Shown: piece by piece, positions 10,300 to 24,499 of the stretch | How positions within the stretch are numbered: the first letter of the stretch is position 1 | How the letters are laid out: every line of letters starts with the position of its first letter | The notes under the pieces: model-generated | Seen by the model: only the letters and a program-made list of their open reading frames with translations | Databases searched by the model: none | Told to the model about the DNA's origin: nothing | Source: Isoetes taiwanensis | Lineage: Eukaryota > Streptophyta > Lycopodiopsida > Isoetales > Isoetaceae | Assembly (NCBI GenBank): GCA_021234155.1 | Contig: JAJEKV010000013.1 | Location: 11,868,669 to 11,932,668, forward strand | Length of the DNA: 64,000 nt | Reading direction: 5' to 3' | Program-made: the position numbers and the translations under genes

Positions 10300-13100
10300 A
10301 TTAAACCCCTACAACAATGAATTCTTACTTCTTACTCTTAAGTTTTCGTAAGATTTTCAGCAATAGCAAGTCGCTCCATGCTCAAGTTCTGCAGAAAAAG
10401 GAATATGCATCATCATAACTACGAATGAGACAAGCTAAAAGTTAAATGTAAATAAACTTCAGACATCTCCCTCACAAAGCATTGATGTTCTCATTGTATT
10501 GTTGGACTATATGGCCAAGAGGCCATTTCTCTCAACCATATCTGTACTATTGAGTGGTTGCTTATCCTCTCTGCCCACTAGAAACCAGCATCTCAATCTC
10601 ATCTATGTAAATCTGTACCATTTTCCGTAGTAAATAGTGTGTGCAAGCATATTACCATATCTGGGACTGTATGCAGTTGTACTATGCAGTTGTACTGGGC
10701 CCTCAATTTTTGTTGTTTTCATCATATATCATGGTTATTTAAAAGCAGGAATTTGTAGAAGCTGGTAGTAGACGTGGTTTCTTTCACTAAAGCATCTGTT
10801 TTCAGACTTGATAGAAAGAAATAGCGGGCAAATCAGGGCTAACTGCCGCAGTTGACATTCCATTGCAGATTGACAGCTCTGCTAATCAAAGATTTTGTCA
10901 TCCAAGGTGGCAAATTTTCCTGCATCTCTCTGCATCTCCCAGGCAAGCTCCCCCCTCAATAGAAATCTTGATTTGTGACACCAAGTCACGATCTTCCACC
11001 CTGCAATGGAACAGCAAAAGAAGCGTCACATGCTCATGTGTGGTCTTTTGATTTGTCATTGCAACTACTGCCAGGATAGTGGAATCTGGGCCTAAGAACA
11101 ACCAATGTGCTAAACTATGTAATGACAGGAAAACACAAGAGGTTTGAACCAGCAATTGAACTAAAATTATCTGGAAGTATTTTAAGTAGGTTCTGCTTGA
11201 CAGGTTCGTACACACCCAATTAGTTAGTCAAGTTCAATTGCCTTCAGGCATGGGATGTAAGGCCCCTCTGAACCCCTGATGGAATAGCATTCCCCTGTGC
11301 CATCTATGATCCTTTACTTCCTACCAAGTCCTAAAGGGCATAAATTATTTTATTTAGGGTCCTCCTTCTCTGTGCCTCCTTACCTTGCATTCATGCTTAA
11401 ACAATTCGAGCAAAATGGGGCATTGGCAAACCTGCTTGTCATAGGCACCAAAGCTTCATGCAGATCTGGATGTTCTTAGCAGTCCTAGCAATCGTTTGCT
11501 TTGTTTCATAAGTTGTCTAAAATATTATGATTCTTCATACAGTCATGCGTTTAATACAAAGTGAAATAGTTTCCTATGGGGATTTATAACCTGTAAATAA
11601 ACAAGAAAGCACTTGCGGTAGAACTCCAGCAAGGTTTCCATTTAAACCAGAATAAAGACCCTTAAGAGATAATCCTTCCACCCAATTGAGCTGCCTGCAA
11701 AAACCTACATATGCATAATGCGATATCGTTCATAAGCATAATGAGAAATCCTCAAACAAGTATCTTAAAAATAGAAGTTACCATGAGAAAGAACTAGATA
11801 GATAGACATTACCCACCAAACAAAAGTATGAAGAAAGTTAGCGGACAAGACTGTAGCAGGTTATGGCAGGCTGAAGGTCCGCTACAGGACTCATGCACTT
11901 TTTGAAGTTAGAAGTGACAAGACTTTCTTGAAAGGACACGAGCAACTAATTTTCAACATCATTTAGCTGAATCACACTAAGCCTAAACCGAGAACATAAT
12001 TTCAAACAAAAAAATTAATCGTCAATTCTATTGCATCCGTACTCCTTGGGAAGCTTAGTCAATAGTTTAGAGGATCCATATGCAGAGGTATCCTATTATA
12101 CTGAGCATATGCACAGCCCTAAATATGACAAATATATTCTGATGCAATTGCCTGGAATTGGGGAACTTCCAAACTATAACACTCCGTCTAGCCACTAGTT
12201 TAGAGGATGCCTATGTCTAGCCACTAGTGTAGAGGATGCCTATGTCTAGCCACTAGTTTAGAGGATGCCTATGCAGAGGTACCCTATTATACTACTGAGC
12301 ATACGCACAGACCCTATATTCCAAGAAAAGACAGGAGGCTTATAAAGCAATATGCAGCATCATAACCTCAAATACGAAACAAGAATTGATCTTGTGCCAG
12401 CACATATACGCTCTTTATCAATTTGCAACATTATGAGCTGATAATAATTGATTAAGGTAAACCTAGGAAGGAAATGGCAGGCTGAAGGAGCGATGGGTAG
12501 CCACATTACAGATACAGAATGCTGCATTTTCATACAGAATTTTTGGTTCTGCAACACATCAGCAGCAAGGTATGTAGATCAAAATGTGGATTGACTTAAA
12601 TTGTTGTCCTACATCATAGCAAAGGGGAACGTTTTGGTCCTTCAAATTCCAATAATCAATGTAAAAGAGTCATAGCCATATGCTGGTGCATTAAGTTCAA
12701 ATCGTTCCTTCTTATTTGACGCATTGAAGGTAACCGGCAACTTAAGAGACATACAGACTGGCATACCTTTGTGGCATACCGTTGTGTTGACGAATTAAAA
12801 GCCATAGCCTGTATGCCATATAAAGGCTAGCACCAGAGACATTACCACTCAGGCCCTGTTCATCAGATAAAACTTTTAATCATGTCATGCAGAGGTTTGT
12901 GCTAAAGAATGCATTGCACATGCCTTTGCAGCTAGAACTGACGCCACCACATCTAAACATCAACTTGCACAGATTACAGAGCAAACTCCCTCTGGCAAAT
13001 AGACATGTTGGTCCATACCAAAGTGAGAACCCGAAATGCAAATGGTATGGCAAGGTAAATCACGTCTCAAATGCCAGGACGTCATTATTCTGTGAATGAT
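10300..13100. other. Non-coding, no gene seen apart from a small tandem repeat
   Basis: AT-rich stretch with only short ORFs. The GGCAGGCTGAAGG word occurs twice (near 11868 and 12478), and TTTAGAGGATCC/TATGCAGAGGTA(T/C)CCTATTATACT occurs near 12065 and 12265, pointing to old local duplications. No domain or RNA gene is recognised. Confidence 0.4.
12186..12280. repeat. Tandem repeat, 29 bp x 3
   Basis: Units start with GTCTAGCCACTAGT and continue TTAGAGGATGCCTAT; starts are at 12186, 12215 and 12244. Confidence 0.9.
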
Positions 13101-13106
13101 TTAATT

Positions 13107-13575
13107 AAGGCTGGGTGACGCTACGATAAATAGGAGCTAGAAAAACCCTGATTTACCTTTGTGGAGCATCTTCTGACCTAATCATAGGCTACGATCCATA
13201 CCTTTGTGGAGCATCTTCTGATCTAACCTAGGCGACGGTCCAGAATGGCCATTGAATTTTGAAAATAATCTATTCTAGATCATGATCGAATGGCTTAAGC
13301 CACATCCAACTCAAATTATCCTGTGATGCCGGGAACTATGATCTTGAATATGATCTTAAGTAAGGCTGAAATAGAGCTACGATAAAAAGGAGCTAAGAAA
13401 ACTCTGATTTACCTTTGCGGAGCATCATAAGGCATCGATCCATACCCTTTGTGGAGCATCTTCTGCTCTAACCTAGGCGACGGTCCAGAACGGCCATCGA
13501 ATTTTGAAGACCGTCTGGTACTGTAGATCATGATCGAAGGGCTTAAGCCATAACCAACTCAGATTTTTTGACACG
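13107..13575. repeat. Tandem duplication, about 256 bp x 2
   Basis: The two units share GCTACGATAAA, AGGAGCTA, CTGATTTACCTTTG, GGAGCATCTTCTG, AACCTAGGCGACGGTCCAGAA, GGCCAT(T/C)GAATTTTGAA, GATCATGATCGAA and GGCTTAAGCCA. The CTACGATAAA starts are at 13121 and 13377, and divergence is moderate. Confidence 0.85.
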
Positions 13576-13859
13576 TGGATAGGCCACCCTTCGAGATAAG
13601 GGGCCCTTAATTAGCAAAGAGGTGAAGCTACTGCATCCGAAATTGTAATCATCTTCAAATTTTGCCCTCTCTCACCTAATTTTTAATAGTGAAAAACGGG
13701 TGAAAATAGACTTACCCCAGTTTTGGTGATTCCATCGTGATGATTACTCACTCTCCCGCGGAATCACTAACCCTCCGGAACGGGATCCGTTCCGGAGACC
13801 CCCCTCCCATACCTGACAGCCCCATTTTGGGTACTTGACAGCTGTTAGGTGTTCTGATG

Positions 13860-14160
13860 CATCCCGTCGAACGGAATCACCAGCCTTTTAATCCATGCAA
13901 CGGAATCACATGGAATTGATCCCGTCCGATGGAATCACATGGAATTGATCCCGTCTGATGGAATCACATATTGTAATATTCTTTGCCATGGAATCACTGT
14001 TTATTCCACGCAACGGAATCACATGGAATTAATCCCGCCCGATGGAATCATATATTGTAATATTCTTTGCCGTGGAATCACCGTTTATTCCATGCGACGA
14101 AATCACATGGAATTGATCCTGATCCTGTCCGATGGAATCACATACCTCGGAGAGGAATCA
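13860..14160. repeat. Tandem repeat of GGAATCAC-containing units
   Basis: Units contain GATGGAATCACATATTGTAATATTC, TTTGCC(A/G)TGGAATCAC, GTTTATTCCA and ACGGAATCACATGGAATT. The larger period is about 84 bp (13959 and 14043), with a shorter sub-repeat of about 30 bp. It lies immediately 5' of the LTR at 14185. Confidence 0.8.
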
Positions 14161-14184
14161 CCCTGGAGACCTTTGAATCGGTAA

Positions 14185-14676
14185 TGTGACGAACATTATA
14201 CTTGTATATACAAAAAATGGTCGTCACAGATACAAAAGTGTGGTTGCACAAGATAAGGTTTAAACTTGGAATCTTCTACTTGCAAGTCACACACCTTTGT
14301 CAAGTGCACTACCAATACTTGTTGAAGATATTCCCTTACGATTTTCTCATATGCAGCGTTGTTTCTAGAAGGTTCCAGAATATTCTAGAACCTACATACA
14401 TGCGCGACACTTGGGGTGATCTCATCCATTGAAGTGGCGCGATCCTGACCGTTGGCCTAGATATATAAGGAGGGACCTCCTTCTTGTTGAACCATTCCGG
14501 TTCAACGCCAGTCCTGAGCCTTCTAGGCATCTGTCTCGTGTTCCTGCTTGCCTTTGGGCCATTGTACTCTTGATTCTTGTTCATATATTAGATTCTTTGT
14601 CGATCTTAGCATATTTTCTCCGTATTTCTTGTGTATTTTCCAAGTATTTTCCTTGTTTTCGTGTAGATTCATGACA
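14185..14676 (+). mobile_element. 5' LTR of a decayed Ty3/gypsy element (G1)
   Basis: The stretch begins TGTGACGA and ends ATGACA just before a leader and a gypsy gag. It holds a TATA-like box (ATATATAAGG at 14461) followed by GGGACCTCC and a T/C-rich R/U5-like part. A related LTR end plus leader (TTCATGA then AGTTTGAACCAGAAT) recurs on the minus strand near 41035, next to a related gag. The ends are inferred from TG...CA and position. No 3' partner LTR was found, so limits are approximate. Confidence 0.6.
14461..14470 (+). promoter_or_regulatory. TATA box of the G1 LTR
   Basis: ATATATAAGG lies about 210 bp before the LTR 3' end, a usual place for the LTR U3/R boundary promoter. Confidence 0.5.
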
Positions 14677-14757
14677 GTTTGAACCAGAATACCTTATCTG
14701 TTCTTGCTTGTTCTGATTCTAAGTATTTCTTTATTATATTGGGTAGTTCTTGTCTCT

Positions 14758-15530
14758 ATGAAGGAGGTTTCATCCTTAGTACAACAGGTCCAGCAACTTG
14801 TTCAAGTATGCCAGCAGTTGCAGTTGGATAACAAGGAGCTCCGGGAATGGGTGGCTTCTTATGAGTCAGCCTCTAGCTCTGGAAGGGGGTGATTGGAGCC
14901 TAAGATTAGCATGTCAGAAAAATTTGATGGCGCTAGGTCCAAGCTCCGAGGTTTCTTGAATCAGATTCAGTTTGTTATTCGGCTCCACTCTCACAGGTAC
15001 CCTATAGATTGGGAACAGGTCGGACTAGTTGGCTCTCTTCTTTCTGGGTCAGCATTGAGTTAGTTAGCTCCTCTACTGGAGAAAGGGGCTCCCGAGTTGC
15101 AAAATTTTGTTGCTTTTACTGCTGCACTTGAGGTGTGTTTTAGAGACACTGATTGGCAATGCACAGTAGTAACCAAGCTTGGCAACCTCAGGCAAGGCTC
15201 TCGTCCGGCTTCAGTTTATGCTTTTGAGTTCCGACAAATTGCCATCGACACATCCTGGGAAGATGCGGCTCTTTGGGACTGTTTTCGAAGTGGGCTCTAC
15301 AAGGATGTAAAGGATATGTTGCTGACTATGTGGAGGATCCTGCGGTTCGTTGTGGTAACTGTCTTTTTGAGCGTAGGCAAGAAAGACGAAATCAACATGT
15401 TTCTCTACTTCCCCAAACTCCACAGATCATAGTAGTTTTTGCACCGTCCACGTCCCCTGAATCAGTTGGCCCAGTGCCTATGCACATTGATGGTGTGGTT
15501 CGAAGGCCCTTTGTAATCCAACAGAAAAAA
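14758..15530 (+). pseudogene. Ty3/gypsy gag (G1), with nonsense codons and a frameshift
   Basis: The ATG at 14758 opens a Gln-rich coiled-coil-like leader (LVQQVQQLVQVCQQLQLDN). A TGA at about 14890 is followed in the same frame by the gag capsid domain: FDGARSKLRGFLNQIQF, HSHRYPIDWEQVGLVGSLL, a TAG where Trp is usual (15061), LAPLLEKGAPELQNF, RQGSRPASVYAFEFRQIA and DVKDMLL. Near 15330 the frame shifts to NCLFERRQERRNQ. The frame then runs toward the expected zinc knuckle (PMHIDGVVRRPF) but breaks near 15530, where foreign sequence starts. Gag would form virus-like particles in the cytosol. This copy is dead. Confidence 0.8.
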
Positions 15531-15559
15531 AAAGGACCAGAGCAAAAGCAGCTTGCAAA

Positions 15560-16060
15560 ATATATGCAATGGATTTCATCCCATTCTACTAGCAAGAAAT
15601 CAAGCAAAATTATAAAGATGAATAATCACATACAAATCACATGCTCGTAAATGGAGGTTCATCCTCATCATTTTCATTATTTCTTCCATGGAATATTACA
15701 CTCTACAATAGATCTTCAATAAAACTCCAAGAGTGGAAGAGAGAGAATGAGGAGACATACCCCTCCTCTTAAACTTACACAACAAATCTTGACCATTCAT
15801 CTTCAAGCAATCTTCACCATTAGATCTTCAATAACCAAAGTGCCCTTTGAGATCATGCCACTTCATCACAATTCCAACCATTGAAATGGCTTTAATACTC
15901 CTTCAAGCCTAAATACACGTGCCCACACTATAAAACATCCAAAAAATACAATATCTTCTCCAACTTCAACAGATTAATCATCAAACATACATCAAATATG
16001 ACAATTTGGTGCAAAGTGTCCAAATGTGAATAGATAAACCACACTACATTATTCCCCCCC
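15560..16060 (-). mobile_element. LTR-like fragment inserted in G1, minus strand
   Basis: On the minus strand a G-run (complement of the C-run at 16057-16067) precedes AATAATGTAGTGTGG. This resembles a polypurine tract followed by an LTR start (TGTAGTG...). The downstream 450 bp has LTR character: a non-coding U3, then GGAGGGGTATGTCTCCTCATT and a polyadenylation-like AATAAT region. It splits the G1 gag from its pol. No matching second LTR was found, so it is either truncated or a partial call. Confidence 0.4.
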
Positions 16061-16480
16061 CCCAAGAGTATTCATCGTCCCGATGAATTCTTCAAAAATC
16101 TTCAAAACATAGTCTTCTAAACATATATCAAACTCGCTCAAGCTAGTTGGTCTATAAAAATAGCACTGCAACTTAATAAAATCCAATATCCAAATATATC
16201 TTCAGTTCTTCAAGCATCTTCAGAAATCTTCCAAGGAAAACAAAAACTAAAAAAATCCTAACATCAAATTCCTCCATCATACTGGGGTGGCAAGTCCCAT
16301 CCAGGTCAGTGGCGCCATCGCTCTTCTGCCTTGGCATGGCGCTCAATCCCCTCCACAACATAAGAAAAGATAAACTAGAAAACTTGTAGTACAACTTCCT
16401 TATACATACTTGAGGTTCTAGATAAACATCTGCAATTACTGAGACCTCAGTAGTCATTATCTCTGCTTGTCTAGTATCAT
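16061..16480 (-). other. Region upstream of the minus-strand LTR-like fragment; unrecognised ORF
   Basis: The minus ORF (16173-16457, 94 aa) includes RQKSDGATDLDGTCHPSMME and could be the tail of the inserted element's polyprotein. I do not recognise a domain. Confidence 0.3.
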
Positions 16481-16630
16481 CATTACTGCAAAGGTTTTTC
16501 CCTTGAAAACCTTTCGAGGCAGGGGTTTTTTAATCCTAGTAGTAATGATTGTACTAGCCCATTGTATGGGTCCCATGACCTATTGGTCTCTGTGGATGTT
16601 AAAAAAACTATTCTATTATATTCTATTCTT
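16481..16630 (+). repeat. 3' hairpin module of a non-LTR element, copy T2, with (TATTC)-like tail
   Basis: AAGGTTTTTCCCTTGAAAAC, CGAGGCAGGGGTTTTTTAATCC, TATGGGTCCCATGACC and ATTGGTCTCTGTGGATG match T1 in order. The sequence then ends in ATTCTATTATATTCTATTC. It is a very short 5'-truncated insertion, with no RT coding left. Confidence 0.75.
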
Positions 16631-16639
16631 TGATAGCTT

Positions 16640-17690
16640 GAATTCTTGAAAAAACTTGAAAATTAGATCCAATCCAATTGCAAAAGCATAAGCACTAACT
16701 ATATAATGTTGATCTCGTAAATAATGTGTCACATCAACTTGTTGAAGGAGAAATAGTTTTCTTTGAAATAATGATAGTCTTGACAAATATTGGAGCTTGA
16801 ATAACCGATGAATATATGTACACTTGAAATAGGCCTATGACATTAGGTCTTCACTTGATGCATAAACAAAAATGGTCCAAATTTTTCCCATAATGGATGC
16901 AGTTGAATTCGAATCCTACACTTCTCAAATGCAAGCAAATGCAATATGTCAGCCTCAAATGATTTTAATAAAATCATCTCCCTTTTACTTTCAACGAACT
17001 TCTTTTTTGTGTTTTTGTTATTTTTTTATTTTTTATTTTCTCTTCTCTCTGTGCGTGATGGCAGTTAGGGTATGGTGAAAGGCAAACAAAGGATGGATCT
17101 GGTCGATTTAGGGTATGACAGAAGCAAGATGGATCATCCGATTTAGAGTATCAGAAGGCAGATAGAATGGCAGATGGAGATGGCGAAAGATCTGGCTATG
17201 GTGATCTAGCAAATGGTAGACATACTGGTTTTCTTTGGCCACAGATCATGGTGAGAATACATTGTAGGGCAAAATAGGCCGAGATACCAGTGGCTTGTCA
17301 CAGATTAGGGCAGTGGCATCATGCACAAGTGCTAGTTCTGCCATGTCTGTTTTTCTTGGAACTCCGCCCTCTTTTTCTGATGCTATATTTGTTTTTTTTT
17401 TTTTAATTCTTTGGATTTGAACTCCTTCCTCTTCTTCTTTGAGCACCTGCAGGGTTCTTTGAACACGAAGATCAAGAAATAGTAGTTGTCGGTATTTGCA
17501 AGACGCACAGAGATTCTTCCCCTTTCTGCTTTTGCTAAGGCATTTCTTATCAGATTATCTGGTAGGCAGCAACTGGATATAATAAAATCCAACCCCAAAT
17601 TGCAATGAAAGAAAATAAATTGCAATGTTTTCTTTGTTCCTTTTTAAATAAATAGCATTCTTAATCGTCGTTAGGCTCGATGGCATACAT
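16640..17690. other. No gene recognised
   Basis: Mixed sequence. 17080-17230 holds repeated GGATGGATCTGG/GATTTAGGGTAT/GGCAGATGGAGATGG words, and a T-run is at 17391-17404. It separates the 5' and 3' halves of the G1 gypsy element, so it is inserted or rearranged DNA of unknown identity. Confidence 0.35.
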
Positions 17691-17724
17691 AGATGCTATC
17701 CCGATTTGATTTTATCATCAAATT

Positions 17725-18880
17725 TTGGCCTGCCGTGCTTCAAGGAAAATCAGATGCTCTTTCTCGCAGATCTTATTTCGAAAAATCGAACAGATTTGAG
17801 GTAGGGGAGCCAGCATTTGATTAACAATCACCGGTTATTCTACGACCTGATCGTTTCCAGCTTATGGCCATCACTTTATTCGAGAGGCCTCGTAATACAT
17901 CCTTGTTGGAGTCTGATCGAGCATCTCTGCTCTCCGATCCATTGGCTCAAGATGTATGCTCACACCCTGGCTCCCCATCATCTTCTCAGCAAAAGCAATC
18001 GGACTATGATCATTTTGAGGTTCGAGATGGACTCCTGTTCCGTGATGGGCTTCTATATGTGCCAGATGGTGCTTCTAGGCTTTGGATTCTCCAGGTTTGC
18101 CATGATTCACTTATGGCCGGACACTTTGGAGTAGCCAAGACTCTTGAACTCATTAGTCGAGAGTATTGGTGGCCTGGGCTTCATCGCTTTGTCGAAGCTT
18201 TTCTTCGACCTTGTGACACGCTGCTGTTGACCGAAGGTTTCAAGACATCTTCTTCATGGCCTTCTTTAGCCACTGCCAGTTCCAGATGGACCTTGGAAGA
18301 GTATTTCTGTAGACTTTATTCCGGAGCCGCCACTCTCTCGGGGTTATGATGCCATCATGGTTGTTGTTAACCGTTTCTCTAAGATGGCTCATCTTATTCC
18401 CTGCAACGTCACCATCACCAGTGAGGGAACAACTGACTTTCTTCTTCGTGAAATATTTAGACTTCATGGATTGTCAGATCGTTAGTGATCGTGGATCTCA
18501 GTTCGTCGCAAGTTTTTGGAAGCGGCTTTTGGAGTTATTGCATATCAACCGCTTACTGACATCCGATCATCATCCATAAAGTAATGGGCAAGCAGAGTGC
18601 ACTAATCAAACTCTGGAGCAATTTTTTAGGTGCTTTATTAGTTATTAGCAAGATGATTGGGTCGATTACCTTCCATTAGCTGAGTTTGCCTATAATAACT
18701 CAGTACATGCTTCCACTGGTCAGATTCCATTCTTTCTGAACTCTGGTCAGCATCCTCGTTGGTCCCTAAGTGTCGCTGGCAGTGACTCTCTCAATCCTAG
18801 TGCCAAGTCTCGACTTGAGAAACTCCAAGCTCTTCAATCAGATCTTCAGCATCATCTTCAAAGAGCACAGGAATGCTGAC
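17725..18880 (+). pseudogene. Ty3/gypsy pol 3' part (G1): RNase H end and integrase, broken
   Basis: The RNase H tail reads GKSDALSRRSYFE near 17740. The integrase N-terminal zinc domain follows: DGLLFRDGLLYVPDGASR, CHDSLMAGHFGVAKTLELIS, REYWWPGL. After a frame change come catalytic-core pieces IVSDRGSQFVASFWKRLLE, SDHHP, a stop, then NGQAECTNQTLEQFF, which keeps the catalytic-type Glu. A TAG then precedes LPLAEFAYNNSVHASTGQIPFF. At least three stops and frameshifts are visible. Integrase would insert the cDNA into host chromatin; this copy cannot. It probably belongs with the gag at 14758, separated by later insertions. Confidence 0.8.
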
Positions 18881-19379
18881 AAGATTATGCCAATTTGCAT
18901 TGGCAGGATGTGAGTCCAATGGTGCCTTTCCTTGTGGATCTGTGGTGAAAAAAGCATTAGTCTCCTATTCTTATATCTAATTTGATTGAAATTTCTTTAT
19001 TCAGCTTAATTCGTCGCCACAGACCATCTAAATATCCCTAGCATTCCGGCTGTGGTGATTCTGAGAACAACATGCAGCCTCTGTAGGTCGTTGGGCAGCA
19101 GGCCTGGCAGAATTCACGTACAATTTCTCGCTATTTTGATGGCGTTGTCCAATGGAGCAAGGGGTTCAAATCCCCTTCTGAAGTAATGTCTGAGGTGTAT
19201 GTACGTATGGTTTTAGATTGACTTACAAGCAATGGTTCAGGAATCATATGCTAAGGTGGAAAAAGGCGTTTGATCCCATCACGGATTCTGCGGATGGTGG
19301 AGAATGCATTAGAGGGAATATACTTGGGATTATTGTGGAAATCAATGGATATAATTAAGTGATAAGAAAAAACGAGTGA
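18881..19379. other. Residual 3' end of G1, no domain recognised
   Basis: Continuation after the integrase with no open frame. A chromodomain or 3' LTR could not be identified. Confidence 0.3.
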
Positions 19380-21165
19380 TAATAAAAACAACGCTAATTG
19401 CACTTGTCATATTTTCTATAACTTCAACAACAAATGCATCCGACACCAATGCCCATTGTGGGGCCGCAATTATATACTCAATCACAAGTGAAATACCAAT
19501 GAGCTGACCAACAACGCCATGCACTTCCTCTTGTAAAATAAAAGTGGCCTTGCTATAGCAGGACAATTAGATAATGCTTATGTCCCTTAGTGCTAGAGAA
19601 TGATAATTCTATGCTTATGTCCTCTTAATGCTAGAAAATATTATTTCAGACATATAAAACCACATGGAATTGGTTAAGATCAAGACAGATAAAATCTAGA
19701 CGTGTACATGAAATTATATTGTTTGGACTACTCTATTGACCACTATAGCATCTGATGACACAACATAAACACATTTACAAACATTGGAAAGAAACTATAT
19801 GGATACACCCAATTCCAAACATGTTCATCGTACTCATTTATTCTCAGACCCAACCCAACTTACTGTCCTTGCACATCTAAAATTCCAAGACTATAAGCAA
19901 TCTTTGATGTCTAACATCAAACAAAAAATTTTGTTCATCTAGTGGTCTTTTGCATAGATAACCCATAAAAGTAACTCATCAATGATTATGAGGTGCATTT
20001 AACTACTAAAATGTAGGCTAGTTAAGTTTCCTTACTTTGCTCTAGGCAAATGATCCAATGAAGAATTCTAGATCATGGTTTGCTAGCCTGAAAGCTAATA
20101 ACATCGATATGCATCTTTTGAAAGTCGATTCCCATAAAATAAATTTGTTTTCCTCTTCTATTTAGGACATTACAGACGACATCGTGGGAATAATAGGACG
20201 ACTATCTTATGATCTATTCCATTTTCATCTACCATATGAAGCAATTTCAAATAATGCTGCTATGGGACAACTATGTTGCACTAGTTGGATGTTAGAATTT
20301 GTCATGTCCAATGCTGCACTAATTACAATTAGTGCAGTATCCAAATCCAATCATAAAATCCCATAGTTGTATTATATTTCTCTCTGTCCAATGCTGCACT
20401 AATTTTAGTGCAGTACCCAATCCATTTATACGATTTCATAATTGTATTTTGTTTCTCTCTATATATTATGGCACATTCTTTTTCATGTATCGCAAGAAGA
20501 CAAGAGACATGTTCAAATAAAAGCATCCATATGTTAGATTTTGTTGTGATGCAAACTTTAGTTCCAAGGCTCATACAAAAATATATTGAACCCCACAACT
20601 TGCACTTTGTTTATACCTTTGAAGCTAGTCTTAGTCTACTAATCTGTTCATAGAATTCCTGCAAATTGCTTTTTTTTTTTTGTAGGAATGCATGCTTCAT
20701 TTGCTCAAGAAAATAATACACGAGCATATTTTGTTGAACAAGACCACCTAAGGGCAATATTGCAAAATAACAGAAAGTGACAACATCTGCTCACTACAAC
20801 CTACAGATGTGTCAACGGACATGCAAACTTTAAGTTCAAATTAGCATTGAGCAACAGACACTGATGTCATTTTGATATGCAGATTTCAGCATTGAAACAA
20901 CTCTCTATTTCAAACCTATTACCTTAAAAACTACATCCTGATATACATGAGCTTATCCACCTAGAAGAATGTTAATAAGGACATGTTTATGTTAAGATCC
21001 AAGATGGTAGTAATCATGATAGCGCATTGTTTGCAGCAATTGTATTCAGTCATATTTTGCTAGTGAGAATGCTGCAATACTATAGCTTTTATGTCAGGTT
21101 CTGCTAGCGGGTTATGCAATACTCTTTATTCATTTACTGTAGTTCAGTATATTATCGTAAGATAT
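19380..21165. repeat. Segment B of the diverged duplication (partner 7320-9190)
   Basis: Matches to segment A run in the same order and orientation: CAACAAATGCATCCGACACCAAT near 19430, AATGATCCAATGAAGAATTCTAG near 20047, TGAAAGCTAATAACATC, GGGACAACTATG near 20265, GACATGCAAACTTTAAGTTC near 20819, and GCATTGTTTGCAGCAATTGTATTC near 21025. B lacks the SINE and the short insertion found in A. It has its own palindrome pair at 20314-20413. Confidence 0.7.
20314..20413. repeat. Two perfect short palindromes 80 bp apart
   Basis: CTGCACTAATT-AC-AATTAGTGCAG (20314-20337) and CTGCACTAA-TT-TTAGTGCAG (20394-20413) are each preceded by TGTCCAATG. The unit of about 80 bp is a tandem duplication within segment B. 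Confidence 0.85.
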
Positions 21166-21649
21166 GAGCTGAAGTGAGATGTACAAGATTGGGAATGCAG
21201 AACTTGTAATTTGGCATTTGAGCTCATCCGCTTTACAATTGTTCTCCAATCTTTAAGCTGATTCACTAGTTCCCAGAAGTGTTTAGGCATTTGTTTGTTA
21301 TATTCAGCTAGTACCTTGACATGGCAACTCAAAGCATTCAAATGTCGGTAAAATCGCCTTTGGTCATACTAAAGAGATAAAAGTTCAACTTAATTTTCCA
21401 TGTTTTTCAAAGTGAATTGATTAGCTTTCATATTGTCTATCATCCCATATTACCAAAATATCAAGAATGGGTTCCCTCACAAGCTAGAGTATGAAATTGT
21501 TCAAGTCACACGTTGTATAGGGCACTGGATACAAATCAATCTGAGCCGAGACCTTAGAGCATGTGTCGAACATCATAAAGACCTTACAAAATAAATCCCA
21601 GCATATGTCATAATACATGACCATGAACTTTGAGAAAGCTATACACTTC
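21166..21649. other. Non-coding, no gene seen
   Basis: Short ORFs only and no recognisable domain. Confidence 0.35.
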
Positions 21650-21970
21650 TCTATTACTGTTGCCTTGGCTATCTTCCTTGCTTATAGGGCCAATATAGTA
21701 GGAGAGTCATCTATCCAGTCGTTTGACCCTTAACCCTTAGACTCTAGGATAGATGAGCATCTGCTTTTGGAGTAAGAGGCGAAAGTGACCCAAGAACAAG
21801 ACACAATAGATAGGTCCCTCAAACACCTCTAAGATCCAGTTGACAAACAAGCATTCGGATATCAACAGACAGAGGTATAAGATGGCGTTGGCTGGAATAG
21901 AACAATGGCTAGGGTAGTCCACTCCATCCGCCCCTTCTATGCACACTTTGCGGATAGGCTGAATCATGCT
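21650..21970 (-). mobile_element. Long-LTR family, copy c, distal part (minus strand)
   Basis: On the minus strand, CCTATCCGCAAAGTGTGCATA, GGGGCGGATGGAGTGGACTAC and CCAGCCAACGCCATCTTATAC match the LTR at 33748-35213 (CAAAGTGTGCACAGGAGGGG, GGATGGAGTGGACTACCC, CAGCCAACTCCACTGTTATT). The spurious translation GADGVDYP is shared by all copies. The rest of this LTR lies beyond the non-LTR insertion at 21976-23716. Confidence 0.7.
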
Positions 21971-21975
21971 ATGGC

Positions 21976-24340
<2,365 letters not shown>

Positions 24341-24499
24341 GGCTAGAGCCATTATCCCGAAAGGCTTCCATTCTTCAGGTCAGGGTATAGTGGTGAGTAG
24401 CTCCTCCCATATCCAACTCTTCCCCTCATCGATTTGGGGCAGGGTTGGGGGTAGGGACCCAATTTGCACCCTAATCTTAATAAGTCTTCCCTGGCCAAT

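Noticed and set aside
10860-11215. Minus-strand exon-like ORF with a TTGCAG acceptor (VEDRDLVSQIKISIEGG)
   Set aside because: A single acceptor-like site, no flanking exons or domain; insufficient to call a gene.
19080-19200. Possible chromodomain after the G1 integrase
   Set aside because: Only vague hints in shifting frames; no recognisable W-x-GY or VKW pattern.
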